Of a stretch of 8,044 nt of DNA, positions 1-5,664 are shown piece by piece (position 1 is the first letter of the stretch; each line of letters begins with the position of its first letter). The notes beneath the pieces are model-generated. The model was not told where the DNA came from, did not search any database, and was given only the letters and a program-made list of their open reading frames with translations. Made by a program: the position numbers and the translations under genes. This DNA comes from an uncultured Collinsella sp. (lineage in GTDB: Bacteria > Actinomycetota > Coriobacteriia > Coriobacteriales > Coriobacteriaceae): positions 1-8,044 of the forward strand of contig CABUVC010000072.1 in the NCBI GenBank assembly GCA_902494855.1. The letters run 5' to 3'.

Positions 1-1
1 C

Positions 2-1828
2 GAGCTCAACCTGTGCGGCTATACCGCGGCTGATCTGTTCCATAACCGCACGCTGCTTCATGCCTGCGAGGCGGCGCTGGTGCGCATCCTCGATGAAACC
101 CGTGAGTTGCCGATCGTCTTTACCATCGGTCTTCCCGTTGCAGTTACCGAGAACATTTACAACTGCGCGGCCGTTTGCTGTGCGGGCGAGCTTTTGGGCC
201 TTACGGCAAAAAAGTATCTGCCCAACTATGGCGAGTTCTATGAGCGCCGTTGGTTTGCTCCGGCACCTACCGATCCCGTTTGGCTTGAATTTGCCGGTCA
301 GGGTCCGGTCCCGCTGGGTTCGGGGCTTGTCTACCGCTGCTGCGATGAGGACGCCGAGGACCTGGTGCTGGGCGTTGAAGTCTGTGAGGACCTGTGGGTG
401 CCGGCACCCCCTTCGACCGAGATGGCGCTTGCCGGTGCGACGGTGATTCTCAACCCGTCGGCTTCGGACGAAATCATCGGTAAGGCAGACTATCGCCGCA
501 GCCTTATCTCCAATCAGAGCGCACGCCTGTACTGTGCCTATGCCTATGCAGACGCGAGCGAGGGCGAGTCCACGACCGATATGGTCTTTGCGGGCGAGAA
601 CCTCGTCTACGAAAACGGCTCGAAGCTCGCCGCGACCAAACTGCTTACCTGCGATATGGCCGTCGCCGATGTCGATCTTGACCGTCTGGTTGCCGAGCGC
701 CGTCGCTCGACGACGTGGACGCGCGCGGACGATGCGCCGGAGGCCACGACCGTTGAGTTTTCGTTTGAGGGCGTGCTGGCCGAAGAACCTGTCCTGCGCG
801 ATGCCTGCGATATCGACCGCGTTTTCCCGCGCGCGCCCTTTGTGCCGGCCGACCACGGCGACTTGGCCGAGCGCTGCGAGACGATCCTCGATCTGCAGAC
901 TGCGGGCCTCAAGACCCGCCTTGCCCATACGGGTACCAAGGCTGCGGTTATCGGCCTTTCGGGCGGCTTGGACTCCACGCTAGCGCTGCTTGTGACCGTG
1001 CGTGCCTTCGATGCACTGGGCCTGCCGCGCACTGGTATCACAGCCGTGTCCATGCCCGGCTTCGGCACGACGCATCGCACCAAGTCGAATGCCGAGTCGC
1101 TCGCTCGCGACCTGGGTGTGAGCTTCCGCGAGGTTTCGATCCACGCGGCTGTGGAGCAGCACTTCAAGGACATTGAGCATGATCCGGCCGTGCAGGACGT
1201 GACCTACGAGAACAGCCAGGCGCGCGAGCGTACGCAGATTCTGATGGATCTGGCCAACCAGGCTGGCGGTTTTGTCATTGGCACGGGCGACCTGTCGGAG
1301 CTGGCGCTCGGTTGGGCTACCTATAACGGCGACCACATGAGCATGTACGCCGTCAACGCGAGCGTGCCCAAGACGCTTGTGCGCCATCTGGTGCGCTATG
1401 CCGCCGATGTCTTTGGCGGGCGCATTGCCGAGGTCTTGCTCGATATCCTCGATACGCCGGTGTCCCCCGAGCTTCTGCCGCCCACGGGCGACGGCGAGAT
1501 TGCGCAGAAGACCGAGGATTTGGTGGGCCCGTACGAGCTGCACGACTACTTCCTCTACTACCTGCTGCGTTTTGGCTTTGAGCCTGGCAAGATCTACCGC
1601 ATGGCGCTCAAGAGCTTCGAGGGCGTCTACGACGCCAAGATCGTCCACACGTGGCTGCGTACGTTCTATCGTCGCTTCTTTGCCCAGCAGTTTAAGCGCA
1701 GCTGCCTGCCCGATGGTCCCAAGGTGGGCTCGGTGACGCTCAGCCCGCGCGGCGATTGGCGTATGCCGAGTGACGCTAGCTCGCGTCTGTGGCTTGCGCA
1801 GATCGACGCGCTCAATCCAGTTGACTAA
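2..1828 (+). CDS. nadE: Glutamine-dependent NAD+ synthase, 5'-truncated by window edge
   Basis: This enzyme makes NAD+ from nicotinate adenine dinucleotide and ATP, using ammonia released from glutamine by its own N-terminal domain; it acts in the cytoplasm. The visible 608 residues open inside the nitrilase-type amidase domain: the first codon (2-4) is a Glu in ELNLCGY, which matches the catalytic Glu of the family. The other two triad residues are present: Lys at 209-211 (KKYLPNYGEFYE) and Cys at 383-385 (VCEDLW). The synthetase domain follows, with the ATP-pyrophosphatase P-loop SGGLDS at 959-976 and a downstream GTGDLSE motif. The reading frame is open from base 2, so the start lies upstream; roughly 40-70 residues are probably missing, judging from homologues of about 640-680 residues. 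The stop is TAA at 1826-1828. All catalytic motifs are intact, so the gene looks functional. Confidence 0.97.
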   Translation, partial: ELNLCGYTAADLFHNRTLLHACEAALVRILDETRELPIVFTIGLPVAVTENIYNCAAVCCAGELLGLTAKKYLPNYGEFYERRWFAPAPTDPVWLEFAGQGPVPLGSGLVYRCCDEDAEDLVLGVEVCEDLWVPAPPSTEMALAGATVILNPSASDEIIGKADYRRSLISNQSARLYCAYAYADASEGESTTDMVFAGENLVYENGSKLAATKLLTCDMAVADVDLDRLVAERRRSTTWTRADDAPEATTVEFSFEGVLAEEPVLRDACDIDRVFPRAPFVPADHGDLAERCETILDLQTAGLKTRLAHTGTKAAVIGLSGGLDSTLALLVTVRAFDALGLPRTGITAVSMPGFGTTHRTKSNAESLARDLGVSFREVSIHAAVEQHFKDIEHDPAVQDVTYENSQARERTQILMDLANQAGGFVIGTGDLSELALGWATYNGDHMSMYAVNASVPKTLVRHLVRYAADVFGGRIAEVLLDILDTPVSPELLPPTGDGEIAQKTEDLVGPYELHDYFLYYLLRFGFEPGKIYRMALKSFEGVYDAKIVHTWLRTFYRRFFAQQFKRSCLPDGPKVGSVTLSPRGDWRMPSDASSRLWLAQIDALNPVD

Positions 1829-1856
1829 GGTTGGCTAAATTGAACCAATACGGGGG

Positions 1857-1872
1857 TTGCAAGCGTTACACT
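1857..1872 (+). promoter_or_regulatory. Possible promoter for the aminotransferase gene
   Basis: A TACACT hexamer (1867-1872) resembles a sigma-70 -10 box and lies in the gap after nadE. A TTGCAA hexamer at 1857-1862 is too close to serve as its -35, and TTGAAC at 1840-1845 is 21 bases away, which is longer than usual. If the box is used, the transcript would start near 1879, just before the hairpin at 1897. This is a weak call made on the hexamer and its position only. Confidence 0.3.
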
Positions 1873-1896
1873 TTTGCAATCTGATGGCCCGTATCG

Positions 1897-1927
1897 CGCG
1901 GCGCTCTTGTCGGAGCGCCGCGTTTTT
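1897..1927 (+). terminator. Hairpin with T-tract between nadE and the aminotransferase gene
   Basis: A perfect 10-bp GC-rich stem (1897-1906 with 1913-1922) encloses a 6-base loop (ttgtcg) and is followed directly by five T residues (1923-1927). This is the standard form of an intrinsic terminator, and it lies 69 bases after the nadE stop, so it probably ends nadE transcription. It also ends only 20 bases before the next start codon. If the aminotransferase promoter lies upstream of it, the hairpin would sit in that gene's leader and could act as an attenuator or stability element. Confidence 0.8.
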
Positions 1928-1946
1928 CATATCGAAAGGTGGCACC

Positions 1947-3110
1947 ATGCAGGCATCGCAGCGTCTCGACCGCTTTGGCGCGGAGGTCTTCGCCTCGCTC
2001 AACAACAAGCTTCTCGCGCTGAAGGCTCAGGGCAAGACCATTTACAACATGAGCGTGGGCACGCCCGACTTTAAGCCGTACGACCATGTGGTCGAGGCGC
2101 TCACGCGGGCAGCCCAAGATCCCGAGATGTGGAAGTATGCCCTGCGCGACCTGCCCGAACTCAAGCAGGCCGTGTGCGATTACTATGAGCGTCGCTTTGG
2201 CGTTTCGGGCATTACGCCGTCTATGGTGCAGTCGTGCAACGGCACGCAGGAGGGCGTGGGCCATTTGGGACTGGCCCTGCTCGATCCGGGTGACACCATT
2301 CTGGTTCCCGATCCGTGCTACCCGGTCTTTGAGGCGGGTGCCAAGATCGCCGATGCCAAGCTCGAATACTATCCGTTGGTTGCCGAGCACAATTACCTGC
2401 CCTATGTGGCGGGCATCGATCCCGAGGTTGCCGATCGTGCCAAGTATATGATCGTGTCGCTGCCCGCCAACCCGGTGGGCTCGGTGGGTACGCCCGAGGT
2501 CTACGAGGAGATTATCGCTTTTGCCCGCGAGCATGATCTGTTGATCGTTCATGACAACGCGTACTCCGACATCGTGTTTGACGGCGAGCCCGGCGGCAGC
2601 TTCTTGCAGTATCCCGGTGCGCTTGAGGTGGGCGTGGAGTTCTTCTCGCTTTCCAAGTCGTTTAACGTCACCGGTGCCCGCATCGGCTTTTTGGTCGGTC
2701 GCGAGGATGTGGTCTCGGCCCTTGCCAAGCTGCGCGGCCAGATCGACTTCGGTATGTTCTTCCCGATCCAGAAGGCTGCTATCGCCTGCCTGAACGGTCC
2801 GCGCGATGAGGTCGAGGCGCAGCGTCTGAAGTACCAGGAGCGCCGCGATGCCCTGTGCGACGGTCTTGAGGGCCTGGGCTGGGAGCGTCCCAACGCGCAT
2901 GGCTCTATGTTTGTGTGGGCCAAGCTTCCCGGTGGTCGCACCGATTCCATGGCGTTTTGTGAGGAGCTTATGGAGAAGGCCGGCGTTGTGGTGACGCCGG
3001 GCGCGAGCTTTGGCCCTTCGGGCGAGGGGCACGTGCGTATGGCACTGGTCCTGCCGCCCGACCAGATCGCTTTGGCTGTCGAGGCCATTCACGAGGCGGG
3101 CCTGTATTAG
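1947..3110 (+). CDS. Class I/II PLP-dependent aminotransferase, possibly in diaminopimelate synthesis
   Basis: This 387-residue protein belongs to fold-type I of the pyridoxal-phosphate aminotransferases (aspartate aminotransferase superfamily). The cofactor Lys is K237 in SLSKSFNVTGARIGF. Asp203 in HDNAYSD should contact the pyridine nitrogen, and N175 in LPANPVG matches the family Asn. The N-terminal SVGTPDFKP segment and the C-terminal HVRMAL Arg, which usually binds the substrate carboxylate, are also present. The ATG at 1947 is preferred over upstream in-frame starts because an AAAGGTGG ribosome site lies just before it and the family N-terminus begins there; the longer frame from 1857 would translate the terminator hairpin. 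Substrate is not settled by sequence. The SLSK-N-TGARIGF style is shared with LL-diaminopimelate and N-acetyl-diaminopimelate aminotransferases, and dapB/dapH lie 3.7 kb away on the other strand, so a role in that pathway is plausible but inferred. Alanine or aromatic aminotransferase activity is an alternative. Confidence 0.9.
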   Translation: MQASQRLDRFGAEVFASLNNKLLALKAQGKTIYNMSVGTPDFKPYDHVVEALTRAAQDPEMWKYALRDLPELKQAVCDYYERRFGVSGITPSMVQSCNGTQEGVGHLGLALLDPGDTILVPDPCYPVFEAGAKIADAKLEYYPLVAEHNYLPYVAGIDPEVADRAKYMIVSLPANPVGSVGTPEVYEEIIAFAREHDLLIVHDNAYSDIVFDGEPGGSFLQYPGALEVGVEFFSLSKSFNVTGARIGFLVGREDVVSALAKLRGQIDFGMFFPIQKAAIACLNGPRDEVEAQRLKYQERRDALCDGLEGLGWERPNAHGSMFVWAKLPGGRTDSMAFCEELMEKAGVVVTPGASFGPSGEGHVRMALVLPPDQIALAVEAIHEAGLY

Positions 3111-3136
3111 AAAGCTATTTCGGCTCGTCAATAGCT

Positions 3137-3184
3137 CGAAACCGATTTCGTGCAGTTATTTTACGAATTCTGCAAACAATTTCG
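3137..3184 (+). promoter_or_regulatory. AT-rich dyad cluster upstream of ldh, possible operator
   Basis: The gap before ldh holds several short inverted repeats built from CGAAA/TTTCG pentamers: CGAAA at 3137, TTTCG at 3146, CGAAT at 3164 and TTTCG at 3180. TTCGT (3147-3151) and ACGAA (3163-3167) also form a dyad with an 11-base spacer. A separate 7-bp inverted repeat, AGCTATT/AATAGCT, lies at 3113-3119 and 3130-3136. The stretch is much more AT-rich than the flanking genes. I do not recognise a known operator; it does not fit the Rex consensus well. Confidence 0.3.
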
Positions 3185-3216
3185 GTAAACGGTCGATTTT
3201 TGGCTGCGAATAGGAG

Positions 3217-3222
3217 CATAAT
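3217..3222 (+). promoter_or_regulatory. ldh: Possible -10 box for ldh
   Basis: CATAAT at 3217-3222 is one base away from TATAAT and lies 90 bases upstream of the ldh start codon, just after the AT-rich dyad cluster. No good -35 hexamer is present at 16-18 bases upstream. If used, transcription would begin near 3229, and the leader would contain the strong hairpin at 3254-3286. Confidence 0.3.
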
Positions 3223-3253
3223 CAAAGTCCCGATTGGATGTATTGGGATTACG

Positions 3254-3286
3254 ACAAGCCGCTCGGGTCGTTCCCGGGCGGCTTGT
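3254..3286 (+). terminator. Strong leader hairpin before ldh, terminator or mRNA 5' structure
   Basis: A 14-bp stem (3254-3267 with 3273-3286), perfect except for one G-U pair, closes a 5-base loop. It is followed by TTGTGG, which is a poor T-tract, so termination would be inefficient. It lies 144 bases after the aminotransferase stop and 25 bases before the ldh start. It may end the aminotransferase transcript, or it may be a stabilising or attenuating structure in the ldh leader. The structure is clear; the role is inferred. Confidence 0.6.
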
Positions 3287-3311
3287 TTGTGGAGAGAGAT
3301 GGGAGTTTCTA

Positions 3312-4262
3312 ATGGTTAACGAGAAGAAGGTCGCTATTGTCGGCTGCGGTTTCGTCGGTTCGTCTTCGGCGTTCGCACTGATGCAGAGCGGTCTGTTCTC
3401 CGAGATGGTCCTCATCGACGTGGACAAGAACCGCGCCGAGGGTGAGGCCCTGGATATCGCGCACGGCATGACGTTTGCCGAGCCGATGAAGATCTACGCC
3501 GGCGATTATTCCGATGTCGCCGACGCCGCCATGATCGTCGTCACCGCTGGCGCTGCCCAGAAGCCCGGTGAGACCCGCCTGGACCTGGTCAACAAGAACG
3601 TCAACATCTTTAAGTCCATTATCCCCGAGATTAAGAAGTCCGGCTTCGACGGCATTCTGCTAATCGTCTCCAACCCGGTTGATGTTCTGACCTATGCTGC
3701 CATCAAGATGTCCGGCCTGCCCGAGGGCCATGTCATCGGCTCTGGCACCGTGCTCGACACTGGCCGTCTGCAGCAGATGCTTGGTGCCCACGTCGAGGTT
3801 GACCCGCGCGACGTTCAGGCCTATGTCATGGGTGAGCACGGCGACTCCGAGTTTGTCGCTTGGTCCAGCGCCCAGGTTGCCGGCGTGCCGCTGAACACCT
3901 TCTGCGAGCTTCACGGCCACCTGGAGCATGAGACCGCCGAGAAGCGCATCGCCGAGGACGTTAAGAACTCCGCCTACACCATCATCGAGAAGAAGCACGC
4001 CACCTACTACGGCGTCGCCATGGCCGTTAAGCGCATCTGCACCGCTGTTATGCGTGATGAGCAGACCGTTCTGCCCGTTTCCTCGCTCATGGTGGGCGAG
4101 TATGGCCTGTCCGATCTGGCCATCTCCATGCCGACGGTCGTTGGCCGCGACGGCGTCGTCTGCCGCGTCCCCGTGCCACTGAACGATGACGAGCAGCATG
4201 AGCTCACCGCCTCCGCCAAGGCCCTCAAGGACATCATCGACAGCGTCGACTTCTCCTGCTAA
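3312..4262 (+). CDS. ldh: L-lactate dehydrogenase
   Basis: This cytoplasmic enzyme reduces pyruvate to L-lactate with NADH and so regenerates NAD+ during fermentation. The 316-residue length is normal for the family. The Rossmann GCGFVGSS loop is at residues 11-18, and D36 (LIDVD) points to NAD rather than NADP use. Gln83 in AAQKPGETR is the residue that distinguishes lactate from malate dehydrogenase, where Arg is expected; R89 closes over the active site. GSGTVLDTGRLQ and the catalytic His176 in MGEHGDS complete the signature. The ATG at 3312 has a GGGAG ribosome site at 3300-3304; an earlier in-frame start at 3234 would translate through the leader hairpin and lacks homology. Codon use is strongly biased to C/G endings, as expected for a highly expressed gene. 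It has its own long upstream region and a strong terminator, so it is probably monocistronic. Confidence 0.97.
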   Translation: MVNEKKVAIVGCGFVGSSSAFALMQSGLFSEMVLIDVDKNRAEGEALDIAHGMTFAEPMKIYAGDYSDVADAAMIVVTAGAAQKPGETRLDLVNKNVNIFKSIIPEIKKSGFDGILLIVSNPVDVLTYAAIKMSGLPEGHVIGSGTVLDTGRLQQMLGAHVEVDPRDVQAYVMGEHGDSEFVAWSSAQVAGVPLNTFCELHGHLEHETAEKRIAEDVKNSAYTIIEKKHATYYGVAMAVKRICTAVMRDEQTVLPVSSLMVGEYGLSDLAISMPTVVGRDGVVCRVPVPLNDDEQHELTASAKALKDIIDSVDFSC

Positions 4263-4286
4263 ATTCGGCTCGTTTGGGCAACAGGC

Positions 4287-4292
4287 TACAAT
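4287..4292 (+). promoter_or_regulatory. Possible -10 box downstream of ldh
   Basis: TACAAT at 4287-4292 matches the -10 consensus at five of six positions. The sequence 17 bases upstream (TTCGGC) is a poor -35. Transcription from it would begin inside the terminator stem at 4294-4329, so it may be a chance match. It is recorded because a similar hexamer also precedes the hairpin upstream of the aminotransferase gene. Confidence 0.2.
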
Positions 4293-4293
4293 G

Positions 4294-4329
4294 AAAGGCG
4301 TCCGGGCCACACGGTCCGGGCGCCTTTTT
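4294..4329 (+). terminator. Intrinsic terminator of ldh
   Basis: A 15-bp stem (4294-4308 with 4313-4327) with two G-U pairs closes an ACAC loop and runs into a TTTTT tract ending at 4329. It begins 32 bases after the ldh stop codon. This is a strong canonical rho-independent terminator. Confidence 0.9.
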
Positions 4330-4336
4330 AGTGCGA

Positions 4337-4344
4337 GGGGGGGG
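4337..4344 (+). repeat. G8 homopolymer tract
   Basis: Eight consecutive G residues lie between the ldh terminator and the hydrolase gene, 48 bases before its start codon and at the edge of the REP-like repeat. Such tracts are prone to slippage, although no phase-variable function is shown here. Confidence 0.6.
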
Positions 4345-4374
4345 TCAGGTTACTTTGCACCACCCCAATGCACC
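4341..4374 (+). repeat. REP-like intergenic repeat, copy 1
   Basis: The 22-base core at 4341-4362 matches the reverse complement of 5558-5579 at 20 of 22 positions. It is followed by CCCCAATGCACCA (4363-4374 region), which matches CCCCGATGCACCA at 5576-5588 in the same orientation with one difference. The TGCACCA words and partly palindromic design resemble REP/BIME-type elements. I see no transposase here. Confidence 0.65.
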
Positions 4375-4384
4375 ATAGTTGATG

Positions 4385-4390
4385 GGAGGG
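4385..4390 (+). promoter_or_regulatory. Ribosome binding site fixing the hydrolase start
   Basis: GGAGGG lies two bases before the ATG at 4393. The spacing is short but the match is strong, and no other in-frame start downstream of ldh has one, so it decides the start. Confidence 0.6.
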
Positions 4391-4392
4391 CC

Positions 4393-5553
4393 ATGTCGGA
4401 TTCGCCTAATTTTTTGACCTATGCCCAGACGGCGTTTGATCCGTTTGAGGAACGGCCGTTCTGCGCGGTGGATAGCCTGGTCTTTGCGTGGTTGTCCTAT
4501 TTGCGTTTGCCGGGTGATATGGCGGAGCTGACGAACTGGCAGGGCCTAGACGTACGCGAGCTGCTGCGCGCCGAGTGCTACCAAGACATGATTGGCGACC
4601 TGTGGGATCCGGAGGGGAGTCGTGCCCTGTTGGAGGCTGTGGCAGCAAGCCCTCGCTACCGTGGCGTTCGTGTTTGCGGCTATCGTAGCGTGAGTGATGC
4701 CGAGACAACGGAGCAGTTTGCGGCCATGACGTTCCGATTTCCGGCGGGGTTTAGCTATCTTGCCTTCCGGGGGACCGACAGCACGATTGTGGGCTGGAAA
4801 GAGGACTTTAACATGGCGTTCCGGTGTCCTGTGCCGGCCCAGGAATCCGCGGCGCGTTATGTAGACGAGGCGGCGGATGCGATTGACGGGCCGCTTTTGT
4901 GCGGAGGTCATTCCAAGGGTGGAAACCTTGCGGTGTACGGTGCGGCGATGTGCCCCGATGTCGCCCGTGAGCGAATCGAAAGGGCGTATTCCCATGATGG
5001 CCCGGGCTTCGTCGAGGAGTTTCTGAGCGGCAACGCCTTCGCCGATCTATCCGGTCGAATCGACAAGACGCTACCTCGGTCGTCGATCTTTGGCATGATG
5101 TTCGAGACACAGGAGGACTATGCCATCGTTGAGAGCACCGAGTTCAGCCTGCTTCAGCATAATCCCTTTAGCTGGGTGGTTGATGGTCGCGACTTCGTGT
5201 ACTGTGAGCGCCTGTCCGCCGGTGCTCGATACGTTGATGGCTCCATTCGCGAGATGCTGCTTGCGGTGTCGCCTAACGAGCGCGAGCGTTTTGTAGATGC
5301 GTTGTTCTCCGTGCTTGAGGCTACGGGTGCTGAGCGGTTTGCGGATATCGCTGGGAATCTACGCGAGAGCCTGCCCGTGATGCTCCAGGCTGCGCAAGGC
5401 TTTGACAAGGATACGCGACGCTTTGTCTCGCAGACTATCGTTGCGATTCTTAAGTGTGCGCTTCTGCCCAAACGTCCCCAGATCGACATGCCCGCTGCCG
5501 GCAAGAGCTTGGCAGAACAGCTCGAGGCTTGGCAGTCCGAGCTCCTGCGCTAA
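4393..5553 (+). CDS. DUF2974-type (Mbeg1-like) alpha/beta-hydrolase-fold protein, function unknown
   Basis: The 386-residue product resembles the DUF2974 family, a lipase-like group of unknown substrate common in Firmicutes and Actinobacteria. The visible signs are YLAFRGTD (residues 122-129), which is like the class-3 lipase FRGT strand and oxyanion segment, and GGHSKGGN (171-178), a nucleophile elbow with likely Ser174. SHDGPGF (200-206) and LLQHNPFSW (253-261) follow, the latter carrying a candidate catalytic His256. No signal peptide or membrane segment is seen, so a cytoplasmic esterase or lipase-like role is the best guess. The ATG at 4393 has GGAGGG immediately upstream; the in-frame ATG at 4186 lies inside ldh in another frame and is not credible. 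Codon use is less biased than in ldh (more TTG, CTA, CGA), which suggests low expression or foreign origin. The gene is tightly bracketed by inverted REP-like repeats. Confidence 0.85.
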   Translation: MSDSPNFLTYAQTAFDPFEERPFCAVDSLVFAWLSYLRLPGDMAELTNWQGLDVRELLRAECYQDMIGDLWDPEGSRALLEAVAASPRYRGVRVCGYRSVSDAETTEQFAAMTFRFPAGFSYLAFRGTDSTIVGWKEDFNMAFRCPVPAQESAARYVDEAADAIDGPLLCGGHSKGGNLAVYGAAMCPDVARERIERAYSHDGPGFVEEFLSGNAFADLSGRIDKTLPRSSIFGMMFETQEDYAIVESTEFSLLQHNPFSWVVDGRDFVYCERLSAGARYVDGSIREMLLAVSPNERERFVDALFSVLEATGAERFADIAGNLRESLPVMLQAAQGFDKDTRRFVSQTIVAILKCALLPKRPQIDMPAAGKSLAEQLEAWQSELLR

Positions 5554-5555
5554 CC

Positions 5556-5590
5556 ATTGGTGCAAAGCAACCTGTCCCCGATGCACCAAT
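5556..5590 (-). repeat. REP-like intergenic repeat, copy 2 (inverted relative to copy 1)
   Basis: The core at 5558-5579 is the reverse complement of copy 1 at 20 of 22 positions. This copy can itself fold: ATTGGTGCA (5556-5564) pairs perfectly with TGCACCAAT (5582-5590) around a 17-base loop. It starts two bases after the hydrolase stop codon. There is no T-tract, so it is not a standard terminator, although it could protect the mRNA 3' end. Confidence 0.65.
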
Positions 5591-5620
5591 CTTCGATGCG
5601 CCTGGGGCGGGATCGACCGC

Positions 5621-5626
5621 TATACT
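5621..5626 (+). promoter_or_regulatory. -10 box of the nucleoid-protein gene
   Basis: TATACT at 5621-5626 is a good -10 hexamer and would start transcription near 5633, about 30 bases before the chosen ATG. No clear -35 is present at the usual distance. The short leader fits this being the gene's own promoter. Confidence 0.45.
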
Positions 5627-5664
5627 GGTTCGTGCCGAAATCGATCTAGAACGGAATGCCGTAT

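Noticed and set aside
607..1648. Long - strand frames inside nadE (607-1173 and 980-1648)
   Set aside because: They overlap conserved nadE catalytic motifs and show no domain or ribosome site of their own.
1866..3131. 421-codon open frame on the - strand covering the whole aminotransferase gene
   Set aside because: It mirrors a strongly biased + strand gene with clear PLP motifs. The translation is rich in H, R and A with no recognisable domain, as expected of a GC-bias shadow frame.
3137..3167. Rex operator upstream of ldh
   Set aside because: The dyads lack the TTGTGA/TCACAA half-sites and the 8-base-centre layout of Rex sites, so only a generic operator possibility is kept.
3299..3319. 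Tiny frame ATG at 3299 ending at a TAA just inside ldh, as a possible leader peptide
   Set aside because: It is only six codons, overlaps the ldh ribosome site and start, and has no regulatory codon run; it is most likely chance.
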